NCBI RefSeq assembly: GCF_003688595.1
Contig: NZ_RCWT01000016.1
Coordinates: 55,347-119,346, forward strand
Source of the DNA: Sphingomonas sp. PP-F2F-G114-C0414
GTDB lineage: Bacteria > Pseudomonadota > Alphaproteobacteria > Sphingomonadales > Sphingomonadaceae
Direction of reading: 5' to 3'
DNA length: 64,000 nt
Under the pieces are notes generated by a model, which was not told where the DNA came from, made no database searches, and saw nothing but the letters and a program-made list of their open reading frames with translations. The first letter of the stretch is position 1, and each line of letters starts with the position of its first letter. Both the position numbers and the translations under genes were made by a program. Shown here piece by piece: positions 25,295 through 34,787 of the stretch.

Positions 25295-25328
25295 CCGACG
25301 ACAGGACGATGTCTTGTCCCGTCGTCGG
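25295..25328. terminator. bidirectional hairpin between rmlD and rmlB
   Basis: CCGACGACAGGAC, an 8-nt loop, then GTCCCGTCGTCGG, with one A-C mismatch. It lies in the 104-bp gap between two convergent genes, so it probably terminates both transcripts. Confidence 0.6.
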
Positions 25329-25381
25329 ATCGCAGTAGGAGCGGTTCGTAGAGCCGCCCCCCTTTCTCACGTAGTCGGGGT

Positions 25382-26425
25382 CTAAAGCGTGCCGAGCCGA
25401 TCGCCCGCATAGCCTTTGCGCAGCGGTGCCCACCAGGCTTCGTTGTCTAGATACCACTGCACCGTTTTGGCGATGCCGGTGTCGAACGATTCCTGCGCAC
25501 GCCAGCCAATCTCGGTCTCGGTCTTGGTAGCGTCGATCGCATAACGATGATCATGCCCCGGGCGATCGGTCACGAAGTCGATCAGGTCGCGATGCTTGAA
25601 CGCCTTGGGCGCAAGATCGTCCATCAGATCGCAGATGCGCTCGACCACTTGTAGGTTGGTGCGCTCATTGCGGCCACCAATGTTGTATTTTTCGCCAAAC
25701 CGGCCCTTTTCCAGCAGCATCACCAGCGCGCGCGCATGGTCTTCGACATAGAGCCAGTCACGAATGTTCGATCCGGTACCATAAACCGGAAGTCGTTTTC
25801 CCTCCATGGCGTTGAGGATAACCAACGGGATCAGCTTTTCCGGAAAATGATACGGACCGTAGTTGTTCGAGCAGTTCGAGATGACACACGGCATGCCGTA
25901 GGTGCGCACCCAAGCTCGAACCAGATGATCCGATGCCGCCTTGGACGCCGAATAGGGGGACGATGGATCGTACGGCGTTTCCTCGGTGAACAAGCCGTCC
26001 GGCCCAAGCGACCCATAGACCTCGTCGGTCGAGATGTGGAGCATGCGCAAGGCATCAGCCCGCTCGGCAGGCAAGCGATCGCGATAGGCACGAACCGCTT
26101 CGAGCAACGTCGCGGTGCCCATGATATTGGTTTCCAGGAAGATGCTCGACCCCGTGATCGAACGATCAACATGGCTTTCTGCGGCAAGATGCATGATGGC
26201 GTCGGGCTGGTGAGTCTCCAGGATCCGATCCATAGCCTCCCGATCGCGAATGTCGGCCTGCTCAAACGCGTGCAAGCCGGAGGTGCTGATCGGCTCGACC
26301 GAGCTCAGACTTGCTGCGTAAGTCAGCGCATCGACATTCACGACGGCGTGGCCGAGATCCCGAACCAGATGGCGGCACACCGCCGAACCGATAAAACCCG
26401 CGCCGCCCGTAACCAAAACCCGCAT
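25382..26425 (-). CDS. rmlB: dTDP-glucose 4,6-dehydratase
   Basis: A 347-aa extended-SDR dehydratase of the rhamnose pathway. It has N-terminal VTGGAGFIGSAV (NAD binding), HLAAESHVDRSI, ISTDEVYGSLG, the catalytic YSASKAASDHLVRAW, and NCSNNYGPYHFPEKLIPL. Its length is normal. It is on the opposite strand from rmlACD, an uncommon arrangement that splits the four-gene set into two transcripts. About 185 bp of AT-richer DNA separates its start from the GT61 gene. Confidence 0.96.
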   Translation of the reverse strand: MRVLVTGGAGFIGSAVCRHLVRDLGHAVVNVDALTYAASLSSVEPISTSGLHAFEQADIRDREAMDRILETHQPDAIMHLAAESHVDRSITGSSIFLETNIMGTATLLEAVRAYRDRLPAERADALRMLHISTDEVYGSLGPDGLFTEETPYDPSSPYSASKAASDHLVRAWVRTYGMPCVISNCSNNYGPYHFPEKLIPLVILNAMEGKRLPVYGTGSNIRDWLYVEDHARALVMLLEKGRFGEKYNIGGRNERTNLQVVERICDLMDDLAPKAFKHRDLIDFVTDRPGHDHRYAIDATKTETEIGWRAQESFDTGIAKTVQWYLDNEAWWAPLRKGYAGDRLGTL

Positions 26426-26610
26426 TGTTATAATTCCTAGAAATTAGGCTAATCCGATAACCTTATTGGCTACGACCCGATAATAGGGGGAGGCAGAATT
26501 CCGCAAAAGGTTCGTACTGTATGACGGCGGAGTGCCCTGCTGAGCAAGGAATCGCAATCAGGAAACTCAAAGCTGTTTACAAGGCGCTGTACCCGCACAG
26601 CAATAGACCG

Positions 26611-27801
26611 TTAAAGCGTATCAATTACCGAAGATAACAGCGGAAGTGAGACCGTGAAGGCGCTCTCATGCGGAGCAAACTCGGTATCCGTCACATCGCC
26701 ATACAGCACGCGATAGCGATGGCCGCGAACCGCGGCCAAATCCCAGTAAAATGGCTCGATCCATCCATTGGGCGCAAGATAAAGTATCGACGTCGTCGCT
26801 GGACAAAATAGCGTATTCGTCATCGCCGCACCCATCTGACCGATAACGGTGTGAGCGCCGGCGAAAAGCCGTACCTGTTCGATGATCCCCATCGTCTCTG
26901 GATCGACTATACGGAAGCCCCGAGCGCGAACCAAATCACGCACGTCTTGTTGATTGACCAGTGTGCGGCTCCGCGAAGAAGCCCGTGACACGAACAAGCG
27001 GTCACCACGTCCATCTTGTCGCGGATCAGGCAAGGCCAACTCGACCATTCGGCGCGCCGCATACGCCAGTGCAAGTGGCGATTTCTGTACCGGATGGTCA
27101 CTTACAGGGGTTGCATAATGTAGTTCGTCAAAATGATACGCGCGGCCGAGTTCAAGCCATTCAATTCTTACGTCGGTTCCCAACATCGCTCGGATCGTGT
27201 CGATTCTGACTTGGTCGATCGGAAGATAGAATGCGTGCAACAAGATCCGTACTGGCCGAGAATCGATCGCCTTTAAGTGTAGTGCCGCCTTTAATCGAGG
27301 CATGTCGTCGATGAGCCAATGACCATAGTTCGGCGAGCCGACAGATCCTATGTATAGGTTCTGCCAATCGTTGCCGGCAAAACGCTCTTGATCAATTCCG
27401 GCGAGATGTTGCGCGTTCGGTATCGTGGCTGCGGCATGGTCGCTTGGGCGGTAAGTCTCATACAACAGCGCCTCGCCATTATTTGACGTGCATTGAATAA
27501 CGGACTGATACAACGTCGCGTTTTTTATTTTCGCCAGGAGAGATGGTGGGCATCGCTTAGTGGCAATGCTCGCATAAAAATGCCCAAGATGCTCCGTGAA
27601 TAGGTCTAATGTAACAAATCCATCAGCCGGAAACTGCCATGTATATTGGCAACCGGAAAACAACTCTCCGACAATCTCAACGCCGTAATCCAGAGCTTGA
27701 CGGCGGGGTGTGAGTACGGGTGGGGGCGTATCACCATATAAACGAAACGGCGCACTACTCACATAATCCGGCATTGTTGAAACTGCGATTTCGTGGGTCA
27801 T
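26611..27801 (-). CDS. GT61-family glycosyltransferase (DUF563)
   Basis: A 396-aa protein with the GT61 pattern: NYGHWLIDDMPRL in the middle (GHWLxDxxP), RLFVSRASSRSRTLVNQQDV, and the C-terminal IGQMGAAMTNTLFC, in which GAAxxN/H is typical. There is no signal or membrane helix. The ATG at 27801 lies 4 nt after the stop of the upstream large GT2 gene, so the two are cotranscribed. It is likely to add one sugar of the capsule repeat; specificity unknown. Confidence 0.85.
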   Translation of the reverse strand: MTHEIAVSTMPDYVSSAPFRLYGDTPPPVLTPRRQALDYGVEIVGELFSGCQYTWQFPADGFVTLDLFTEHLGHFYASIATKRCPPSLLAKIKNATLYQSVIQCTSNNGEALLYETYRPSDHAAATIPNAQHLAGIDQERFAGNDWQNLYIGSVGSPNYGHWLIDDMPRLKAALHLKAIDSRPVRILLHAFYLPIDQVRIDTIRAMLGTDVRIEWLELGRAYHFDELHYATPVSDHPVQKSPLALAYAARRMVELALPDPRQDGRGDRLFVSRASSRSRTLVNQQDVRDLVRARGFRIVDPETMGIIEQVRLFAGAHTVIGQMGAAMTNTLFCPATTSILYLAPNGWIEPFYWDLAAVRGHRYRVLYGDVTDTEFAPHESAFTVSLPLLSSVIDTL

Positions 27802-27805
27802 GCCG

Positions 27806-30535
27806 TTAGTTTTGCCAAGGAAGCGGCGTACGCGGAGGCGTGGCCATCGTGAAATCCGACTGAGCAAGTGTGAGATTGGGCGAGTAATAGGGATCGTCGT
27901 CCAATATTGTCGCCCATCGCGTTCGCATCAGGGCCGCTTCAGCTTCAAGGCGCTTTGCACGCGCGCCATTTTCATCGCTTCCACGTGTCTTGCTTTCCTT
28001 GTGAATAAGCAAAATCTCGGGGTCGGCAATCACCTTAAAGCCAAGTTCACGAATCTTTAAGCATAGATCTACGTCGTTATATGCAATCTCAAGTTCCGGA
28101 TCAAACCCGCCAACTTCTAGGAATTCAGTTTTACGTATAAATAGGCAGGCTGCAGTAACAGCCGAAAATTCTTGCAAGAGGCGCGCTTTCGCAAAATAGC
28201 CTGGATCTTCACCACCGATTCCATTGTGTGGAGTGCCCGCGACGCGGTGATGACCCATGCCAAGCACAAGTCCAAAATGCTGCAGTGTGCGATCGGGGTA
28301 TAGCAATCGCGCGCCGACAATGCCGACATCTTTCATAGACAATAATGCACGAACGCGATCAAGCCAGTCACGCGCGAGCACTTCGGTATCGTTATTGATA
28401 AACCCTAGTATTTCTCCGCGAGCATATTCAACTGCAAGGTTGTTAATGCGGGAAAAATTAAAAGGCTTGTCGTCTCGTATTATACGTGCCGTGCCGGCGG
28501 ACTCAAGTTTAGCTAGGTAGTTCAAGGTCGAACGTTCTTCACTGCCATTGTCGATTATTATAATCTCGATATTGATCGGCGAAGTCGCAAGTATGGAGTC
28601 AATGCATATTTTAAGTATATCCAGACCGTCACGTGTCGGAATCACGATCGATATCAACGTATTCAAAGATACTGCAGGCACAACGCCGGACAGGCCATCG
28701 ATAAAGCTAGGAACCGAACGCAAAGGTAAGCCGGTTCGTTCGAAGTGGGCGTTGATCGCGCGTTGGGCAGCGACTGCTGCATAGCTCTTCTGGTCGGGCG
28801 AAACCGACGTCGAGCCCGGAATCATCCGCCAGTGGTATAATATATGAGGAATGTGGATAATACGATCATCTGCACTGCTTTCGTAGCACCTCAGGAAAAG
28901 GTCATAATCCTGACTCCCCTCGAACCCGATACGAAAGCCGCCGACGGACTCGATCAATGCTCGGCGATACACCCCAAGATGACTGATCATATTGTGACCG
29001 TACATCAGGAAACGGTTCCAGCGGCCTTTGAAGTACGGCGCCGAGCGCATCGTCCGCAGATCGACCTTGTCTTCGTCCGAGAAGAGCACGTCAGCATTGG
29101 GGTGTTGATTAATGTAGAAGGCGACGACGAATAGCGCATAGTCGGGTATCAAGTCGTCATGGTCGACCAGCACCACAAAATCGCCAGTTGCAAGCGTTAG
29201 CGCACTGTTGCTAGCGGCAGATATGTGTCCGTTAGTTGCGCACCGCATTGATTTGACCCGTATGTCACGCGAGGCATAGTCGGCAAGTATCGTTGCGACC
29301 TGTGGATCCGATGAATGATCATCGGCGATGCAAATTTCAAAATCGGTATAGGTCTGGGCTAGCAGCGAGTCGAGGCATGCACACAGTAACGCTGCCGGTG
29401 TATTGTAGACCGGCAACACGAACGAGAAGCGCGGTCGCCAAGCCATCGTTTCCGTCATGCGCGCGATAGTTACGTAGTCTGTGGCTTGGGGGCGCTCATA
29501 GGTCGATATCCAACTCCGATAGTCACTGCCGACGTGAGGATCAGGCGCCATCAGGCTGAGAGTGGCTTCTGCGGCTTCCTCGGCTGTGATTTCGACACGC
29601 GCGCAGCGTTGTACGAGTGCTACTAGCCGATCGATATCGAGATCATCCGGGCCGCGCGCCCGCAGCATCTCCTCGGCCTCGGTAAGTGTGATCGGTGCAA
29701 AGCCAATCAATGGCAGGCGCATTGCGTTGGGCTTACGGTCGAGGATCCAGCGTACGCCGACTATGTGGCCAGGTCGCGCTACCAGGATGCGGGTTGGCTC
29801 GCGTCCAGCGGTATAGACCAAAGCCAGGTTGTCGTCGAAACCCGCGCCATAATCGATCTGCACTTCCCCCCGGGGCCGATAGGCCACGTCGAGCGGCTGG
29901 GTGTCTAGCGTCAGAACGCCAAGCTCGAACTCGGGGTCATTGTTATGCTTCAGGTCCAGCAGCATCTGCGCGCTACGCGATATGAGGTCGAGCCGATCCT
30001 GACCGGCGAGACGTAAATCGGTAATATCGAGAATTTCAACATTGCTAGTACGAGGTGATAGTGCAGTGATTATCGCCGCACGTTCCGCAGGTGCGGGGCG
30101 CTCGGCACCATCTCCGGTATCCTGCAACAGATCGGCCTCGATCAGCGCATGTCGATTGCCGTCGAGCGCAGCACTCCGACGATAGTCGTTCAACGCACCC
30201 GGGCGATCACCGAGCAACTTTCGGACATGCCCCATGCTGAGCCATAAATCCGCATCATCAGGAGTTAGCGACAAGCCTTGCCGATAGGCCGCCAGTGCAT
30301 CTACCAGTCGGCCGGAGTGTTTGAGCGCATGTCCCCACTGCACGACGATCGCAACATCGTCGGGCGATCTTGCGACATGCTGGCCATATTGTTTTGCTGC
30401 TTCTGCCCAATCACCGATTGCACGTGCGGCATCGCCCAGTCTGCGTGGTGTTCGTCGATGTCTGCCCAAGCCTATCGTGCGCGCGGCCAACGAAATGAAA
30501 TACGGCGCTCTCAATCTCAGTCCTACGTCGGTCAT
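27806..30535 (-). CDS. TPR protein with two GT2 glycosyltransferase domains
   Basis: A 909-aa protein. TPR-like repeats lie at about residues 35-130 (WAEAAKQYGQHVARSPDD, PDDADLWLSMGHVRKLLGD). A divergent linker domain follows to about 370. The first GT2 domain has FSFVLPVYNTP, CIADDHSSD and VLVDHDDLIPD; the second has ISIVIPTRDGLD, IIIIDNGSEE and FINNDTEVLARDW, then IAYNDVDLCLKIRELGF. Two GT-A domains in one chain suggest a bifunctional or polymerising enzyme. The 5' half is GC-rich and the 3' part AT-richer. It is divergent from the 696-aa TPR-GT2 gene, with a shared promoter region of about 100 bp. Confidence 0.88.
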   Translation of the reverse strand: MTDVGLRLRAPYFISLAARTIGLGRHRRTPRRLGDAARAIGDWAEAAKQYGQHVARSPDDVAIVVQWGHALKHSGRLVDALAAYRQGLSLTPDDADLWLSMGHVRKLLGDRPGALNDYRRSAALDGNRHALIEADLLQDTGDGAERPAPAERAAIITALSPRTSNVEILDITDLRLAGQDRLDLISRSAQMLLDLKHNNDPEFELGVLTLDTQPLDVAYRPRGEVQIDYGAGFDDNLALVYTAGREPTRILVARPGHIVGVRWILDRKPNAMRLPLIGFAPITLTEAEEMLRARGPDDLDIDRLVALVQRCARVEITAEEAAEATLSLMAPDPHVGSDYRSWISTYERPQATDYVTIARMTETMAWRPRFSFVLPVYNTPAALLCACLDSLLAQTYTDFEICIADDHSSDPQVATILADYASRDIRVKSMRCATNGHISAASNSALTLATGDFVVLVDHDDLIPDYALFVVAFYINQHPNADVLFSDEDKVDLRTMRSAPYFKGRWNRFLMYGHNMISHLGVYRRALIESVGGFRIGFEGSQDYDLFLRCYESSADDRIIHIPHILYHWRMIPGSTSVSPDQKSYAAVAAQRAINAHFERTGLPLRSVPSFIDGLSGVVPAVSLNTLISIVIPTRDGLDILKICIDSILATSPINIEIIIIDNGSEERSTLNYLAKLESAGTARIIRDDKPFNFSRINNLAVEYARGEILGFINNDTEVLARDWLDRVRALLSMKDVGIVGARLLYPDRTLQHFGLVLGMGHHRVAGTPHNGIGGEDPGYFAKARLLQEFSAVTAACLFIRKTEFLEVGGFDPELEIAYNDVDLCLKIRELGFKVIADPEILLIHKESKTRGSDENGARAKRLEAEAALMRTRWATILDDDPYYSPNLTLAQSDFTMATPPRTPLPWQN

Positions 30536-30633
30536 TGTCTGGCGGATCGCGCCGTCTCCGGCTACCGCTAGCTGAAACGATCGCAGTCCACTAGGTCAAA
30601 ACCGGACTTTAGACGAGTTGGGGTTTGTGCGGA

Positions 30634-32724
30634 ATGCTGCAATGGGGTTTAGCGCGACAGCGCCTTGCGGCCGCGCGGCATGCAGCACGGGCCGGGACGT
30701 GGCCGGAAGCGGCAAAGGCGTATGCAGCCTTCCTGGATGTCCGCCCGCGCAACGCAGCCGCCTGGGTGCAATATGGCCATGCCCAGAAGGCGATTGGGGA
30801 GCTCGCCGGCGCGCGTAGCGCTTACGAGCGTGCGATTGCTCTTGCGCCAAATGTTCCTGATACCTGGCTTCAACTTGCGGCGGTGCTGCGCCGTCTCGGC
30901 GATCGAACAGCCGCGATCGATTGCTGCGTACGCGCGCTGACGATCGATCCGAACTTCGAGGCTGCAACCGAAGAGTTGCTTGGGCTCGGCGGGCGTGACC
31001 GACTGCCTGGCGGTATTTCGCATCACCAAGGCGATGAGAATGTTCCAGGACAGGCGCCATGGTTGGAGGCGCTGGTGAAAGCCCAGACCGGTGACGTGTA
31101 CGCGCCCGCGCGCTATCATGAATATCGTCGTTCGTTGACTATTCCGACCCCACCGGCACGGCCCCGCCTCGACCAACCTATTGCGGTTATGATCGATGCA
31201 CAGGCGGCGCTGCCGGTCGATGTCCGCGCGACGCTTTCGAGCCTGCGCGACCAAACTGACCCATCATGGACAGCGGTCGTGATAGGACCCGCAACGATCG
31301 GCGATCATTCAATTGCCAGCCTAGCGGCGCTCGACCCGCGCATTGTCTTTGTGCAGTCCTCCGTATCACCGACTACAAGCTACATGCTGCTGGCACGTGC
31401 CGGAACCGTACTCGACCGACAGGCGATTGCCTGGTTTTCTTATACCGCCGCACACACCGGATGCTGCGCAGCTTATGCAGATCACGATCACTGCATCGAT
31501 GACTGGCGTACCGGGCGGCGTCATGACACGCCGCTATTTCAACCGATGTTTGATCCCGACTGGTTCGCGGACGCAGACATGTGCCCGGCCTTGCTGCTTA
31601 TCAATTCCGCCAATTTTGATATCACGCTCGAAGCATCTCTCCAGCGCCTGCGCAAAGGGCGAAACGAAGTCGCGCATATTCCGCTGTTGCTCGCATCTAT
31701 AAAGGCAATGTCGCTACAGGCCCTGCGTGCCCAAGCCGAGCCCGCGTATGCCGGGCAAACTCATGCTCACCCAACGGTGCCGCGGCTCCTCAAAGCATCA
31801 TCGCACCAAATTCACGTTGTAATTCAAACTCGTGATGCACCCGAACTGCTGCGCGACGCAATCGACAGCCTGCATCGGCTCGCGGCACGGCCAGACCTGC
31901 TTCGTATCACGATTGTCGATAATCGCAGTAACCTGCCATCCACCGCGCGCTTACTGGCACGGTATGCAGCGCGCGGGATAGCCCATACGATTGCGCTCGA
32001 TGAACCGTTCAACTGGTCGCGCGCCAACAACCTTGCAGTTGCGGACAGCGATGCCCCTGTCCTGCTGTTCCTCAACAACGACACCACCAGTCTGACCTCT
32101 GGCTGGGATGCGGCACTTCACGACATACTGGCCGATCCCGACGTTGGCGCAGTTGGTGCGATGCTGCTTTATCCGGACCAGAGCATCCAGCATGCCGGAA
32201 TGATCTTCGGCATCGGCAGCGGCGGACCGGTTCACGAGGGTATAGGTCATTCGGCCCGGGATCGCGGACCCAGCGGGCGCTGGAGCCGTGCCCGCAGCGC
32301 CGCAGCCGTTACCGGCGCGTTCCTCGCAGTGCGGCGCCACGTGTTCGAGGATATTGGCGGGTTCGATGCCGTCGAGCTCTCGATCGCGTTCAATGATGTC
32401 GATCTGTGCCTGCGAATTCGCGAAGCAGGCTATCGGGTCATTCAGACGCCGACTATTCGCCTGATTCATCATGAGTCCAAGACCCGCGGGTTGAACGTTA
32501 CACGCAGCCAAGTCGCCTGGGACCTGGAAGAGCTAGCAGTGGTGCATCGCCGCTGGGGTGCGGCCTTGTTCGAGGACCCCGGCTACAACCCACATTGGAC
32601 ACGGATCGGCCAGCCGTTCGACGGCTATCGCTTTCCCTCGTTGAGCGAGACGCTGAGCCACATCGAACGCAGCGCGCGCGCGGATCCTTGGCAGGTAACC
32701 GCGCACGCTAGCGTTGATGGGTGA
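30634..32724 (+). CDS. TPR protein with GT2 glycosyltransferase domain
   Basis: A 696-aa protein. Tetratricopeptide-like repeats lie at about residues 15-115 (WPEAAKAYAAFLDVRPRN, LAGARSAYERAIALAPN). A degenerate first GT-like domain (about 185-380) lacks the usual DxD, although ADHDHCIDDW may stand in. The C-terminal GT2 domain has IHVVIQTRDAPELL, ITIVDNRSN, LLFLNNDTTSL and IAFNDVDLCLRIREAGY. The ATG at 30634 was chosen; a TTG at 30625 lies just upstream. It shares its overall design with the proteins at 27806 and 41307. Confidence 0.82.
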   Translation: MLQWGLARQRLAAARHAARAGTWPEAAKAYAAFLDVRPRNAAAWVQYGHAQKAIGELAGARSAYERAIALAPNVPDTWLQLAAVLRRLGDRTAAIDCCVRALTIDPNFEAATEELLGLGGRDRLPGGISHHQGDENVPGQAPWLEALVKAQTGDVYAPARYHEYRRSLTIPTPPARPRLDQPIAVMIDAQAALPVDVRATLSSLRDQTDPSWTAVVIGPATIGDHSIASLAALDPRIVFVQSSVSPTTSYMLLARAGTVLDRQAIAWFSYTAAHTGCCAAYADHDHCIDDWRTGRRHDTPLFQPMFDPDWFADADMCPALLLINSANFDITLEASLQRLRKGRNEVAHIPLLLASIKAMSLQALRAQAEPAYAGQTHAHPTVPRLLKASSHQIHVVIQTRDAPELLRDAIDSLHRLAARPDLLRITIVDNRSNLPSTARLLARYAARGIAHTIALDEPFNWSRANNLAVADSDAPVLLFLNNDTTSLTSGWDAALHDILADPDVGAVGAMLLYPDQSIQHAGMIFGIGSGGPVHEGIGHSARDRGPSGRWSRARSAAAVTGAFLAVRRHVFEDIGGFDAVELSIAFNDVDLCLRIREAGYRVIQTPTIRLIHHESKTRGLNVTRSQVAWDLEELAVVHRRWGAALFEDPGYNPHWTRIGQPFDGYRFPSLSETLSHIERSARADPWQVTAHASVDG

Positions 32725-32737
32725 TGGGCGGCTCAGA

Positions 32738-33904
32738 TCAGTTCGTGATTTGCCGGGCGGTGATAAACGGCGCGAACAGCTGATTGATGATGCCGAACAG
32801 CTTGGCTGGCTGGTTGGCGCGGGCATTAGCGATGTAAATCACGTCCTTGTCTTTCATGACGAAACGCTGGGCCAGAAAATAGCTCTCGGGTTTCAGCATG
32901 TTGACACGGTAGATGATCGGCTCCTCCAGCCCTGAGGCGGGCTGAACGCTGTAGCGAAACAAGAAGATCGCCGACGGATCCGCACTGGCATCACTCGGCC
33001 CTCCGACACGTGCGAGCGCTTCTGCAAGTGAGACCTGTGCGGTGTCGAACGGCATCTGTGAAATTTTGGCGACCGCGCCGAACACCGTGTAGGTTCGTGC
33101 GCTTCGGATCAATTCGATGCGATCTCCCGGGATCAGCACCAGATCGTCCGCCGAGTTCGACCGGATCGTGCCAAGCCGCGCTTCCGCGACATTCGAGCCC
33201 CGCACGAAGCGCACAAGCATGTCCTCAACGGTACTGGTACCGCTCAGGACGCTGCCGCCCGCGCTGGCAATGGCGTCGAGCAGGCGTTCGCGGCTTAGCG
33301 TCAGTTTGAATCGTCCCGGTTTGTTGACGGAGCCCGAGACAAACACCGTATTGGCGACATTCTCCTTGATTGCCACCATCGCACGTGGATCCTGCGATTT
33401 ACCTCGCAGGCCCGCGACGATGCGCTGTTCAGCTTGGTCGACCGTTAAGCCACCGACCTGGACCTGGCCTAGATAGGGCAGCGTCACCTGACCTGCGGCG
33501 TCGACCACCGTTTCAGGAAAAACTTCGCCGCGCGCCGATGGATCAAAGCTTCCGCCGGCAGCGGAACGCATACCGCCCCCGAACAACGAAACACCGACTT
33601 CATATATTGAAATCGAGAGCACATCCCCCGGGCCGATCAGATCGACGCGACGCTCCTCGGCCAGCGACGCCAGCGTGGGACCAGCGACGTGCCCGTCCTG
33701 CGACGCGGTGTTGAGCGCGGCTACAGCATTGCTGTCGAGGTTGATGATGCGAAACTTGACCGGACTGTCTGTAGCCTGCGATCGCTTGACGATCGTACCG
33801 GCGGTCGGACCATTTGACGGCAATGTCGAGCATCCCGCCAAGGCAAACGAGACGGCGCACGCAACGAAGCCGCAAAATCGCCGATCTGGCACAGGCAAAG
33901 GCAT
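32738..33904 (-). CDS. outer-membrane polysaccharide export lipoprotein (OPX; Wza/CtrA/BexD type)
   Basis: A 388-aa lipoprotein. The ATG at 33904 opens a signal peptide ending in the lipobox ALAG-Cys. A polysaccharide-export domain follows (LIGPGDVLSISIYEVG, VDAAGQVTLPYLGQVQVGGLTVDQAE), then SLBB-type domains (NTVFVSGSVNKPGRFKL, TYTVFGAVAKISQMPF). It should form the outer-membrane channel for capsule export, working with KpsE and KpsMT. The length fits CtrA/BexD/Wza rather than the 550-aa KpsD. It is downstream of kpsT on the same strand, 124 bp apart. The frame is open upstream without coding character. Confidence 0.92.
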   Translation of the reverse strand: MPLPVPDRRFCGFVACAVSFALAGCSTLPSNGPTAGTIVKRSQATDSPVKFRIINLDSNAVAALNTASQDGHVAGPTLASLAEERRVDLIGPGDVLSISIYEVGVSLFGGGMRSAAGGSFDPSARGEVFPETVVDAAGQVTLPYLGQVQVGGLTVDQAEQRIVAGLRGKSQDPRAMVAIKENVANTVFVSGSVNKPGRFKLTLSRERLLDAIASAGGSVLSGTSTVEDMLVRFVRGSNVAEARLGTIRSNSADDLVLIPGDRIELIRSARTYTVFGAVAKISQMPFDTAQVSLAEALARVGGPSDASADPSAIFLFRYSVQPASGLEEPIIYRVNMLKPESYFLAQRFVMKDKDVIYIANARANQPAKLFGIINQLFAPFITARQITN

Positions 33905-34028
33905 TAGGGTCGTATTCCTGGTTGGGCGAGCATAAGCAGTGGCGGCGAGACACCTTCCACTCGGATGTGCAACCACGCCTTTAGCAAAGGCACGCGCAAT
34001 TGCTACCGAGCAAAGAGGCAGTGCGTGC

Positions 34029-34691
34029 CTACATGCCGCGAGATTGGAGTTGGTGGTGCACCGCGGACGCTTCCTCGATCGTATCGTAATGGACCAGCGC
34101 TCCCCCATAGAGAACTGCACCGCGTCGACAATATGAGAGCAAGGTCGCTGGATCGTGCGAGATCATGATCAGCGTTGCATTGTCGCGGCGCGATAGCAGC
34201 GCATCGCGCGAGCGTTTTCCGAAGCGTTCGTCGCCCGCGGCAGTGACCTCGTCGACAAGATAACAATCAAATTCGATCGCCAGGCTGATCCCGAAAGCCA
34301 GGCGGGCGCCCATTCCGGCCGAATAGGTCTGCACCGGCTGATGCAGATAAGCCCCCAGCTGTGCGAAATCTTCAACAAAATCGAGCAGTTCCTGCTCGGG
34401 CCGATCGTAAATCCGCGCAATGAAACGGGCGTTGTCGGCACCCGTCAGGCTTGTCTGAAAGACGTTGCTATAGCCTATGGGCCAAGAGGTCGTCATTGAT
34501 CGGATCACGCGCCCCGACGTCGGCTGCTCGACGCCCGCGATCAAGCGCATCAACGTCGATTTTCCAGCACCATTGGCCCCGCAGATGCCAATCGAGTCCC
34601 CCTTCTCGATGGTGAAATTCAAGTCGGCAAAAACCAGTTTCTCGAACTTGCGGATATGATAGCTCTTGGAAACATGCTCGAAACGGATCAT
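34029..34691 (-). CDS. kpsT: capsule ABC transporter ATPase (KpsT/CtrD type)
   Basis: A 220-aa ATPase. It has Walker A GANGAGKST (about residues 38-46), the degenerate signature YSAGMGARLAFG typical of KpsT/BexA, Walker B CYLVDE and the H-loop MISHDPATL. It energises export of lipid-linked capsule chains through KpsM. The start at 34691 needs no adjustment. Its natural partner kpsM is not adjacent: three plus-strand genes and kpsE lie between them. Confidence 0.95.
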   Translation of the reverse strand: MIRFEHVSKSYHIRKFEKLVFADLNFTIEKGDSIGICGANGAGKSTLMRLIAGVEQPTSGRVIRSMTTSWPIGYSNVFQTSLTGADNARFIARIYDRPEQELLDFVEDFAQLGAYLHQPVQTYSAGMGARLAFGISLAIEFDCYLVDEVTAAGDERFGKRSRDALLSRRDNATLIMISHDPATLLSYCRRGAVLYGGALVHYDTIEEASAVHHQLQSRGM

Positions 34692-34787
34692 CGAAGGGTC
34701 CAGGCAGGCAGCGCATGCGCCACTATGGCGTTATGGTAACGCTGGCTCGATACAGGCGCGTCCAACAATAAGAAAGCCGCAACGCAT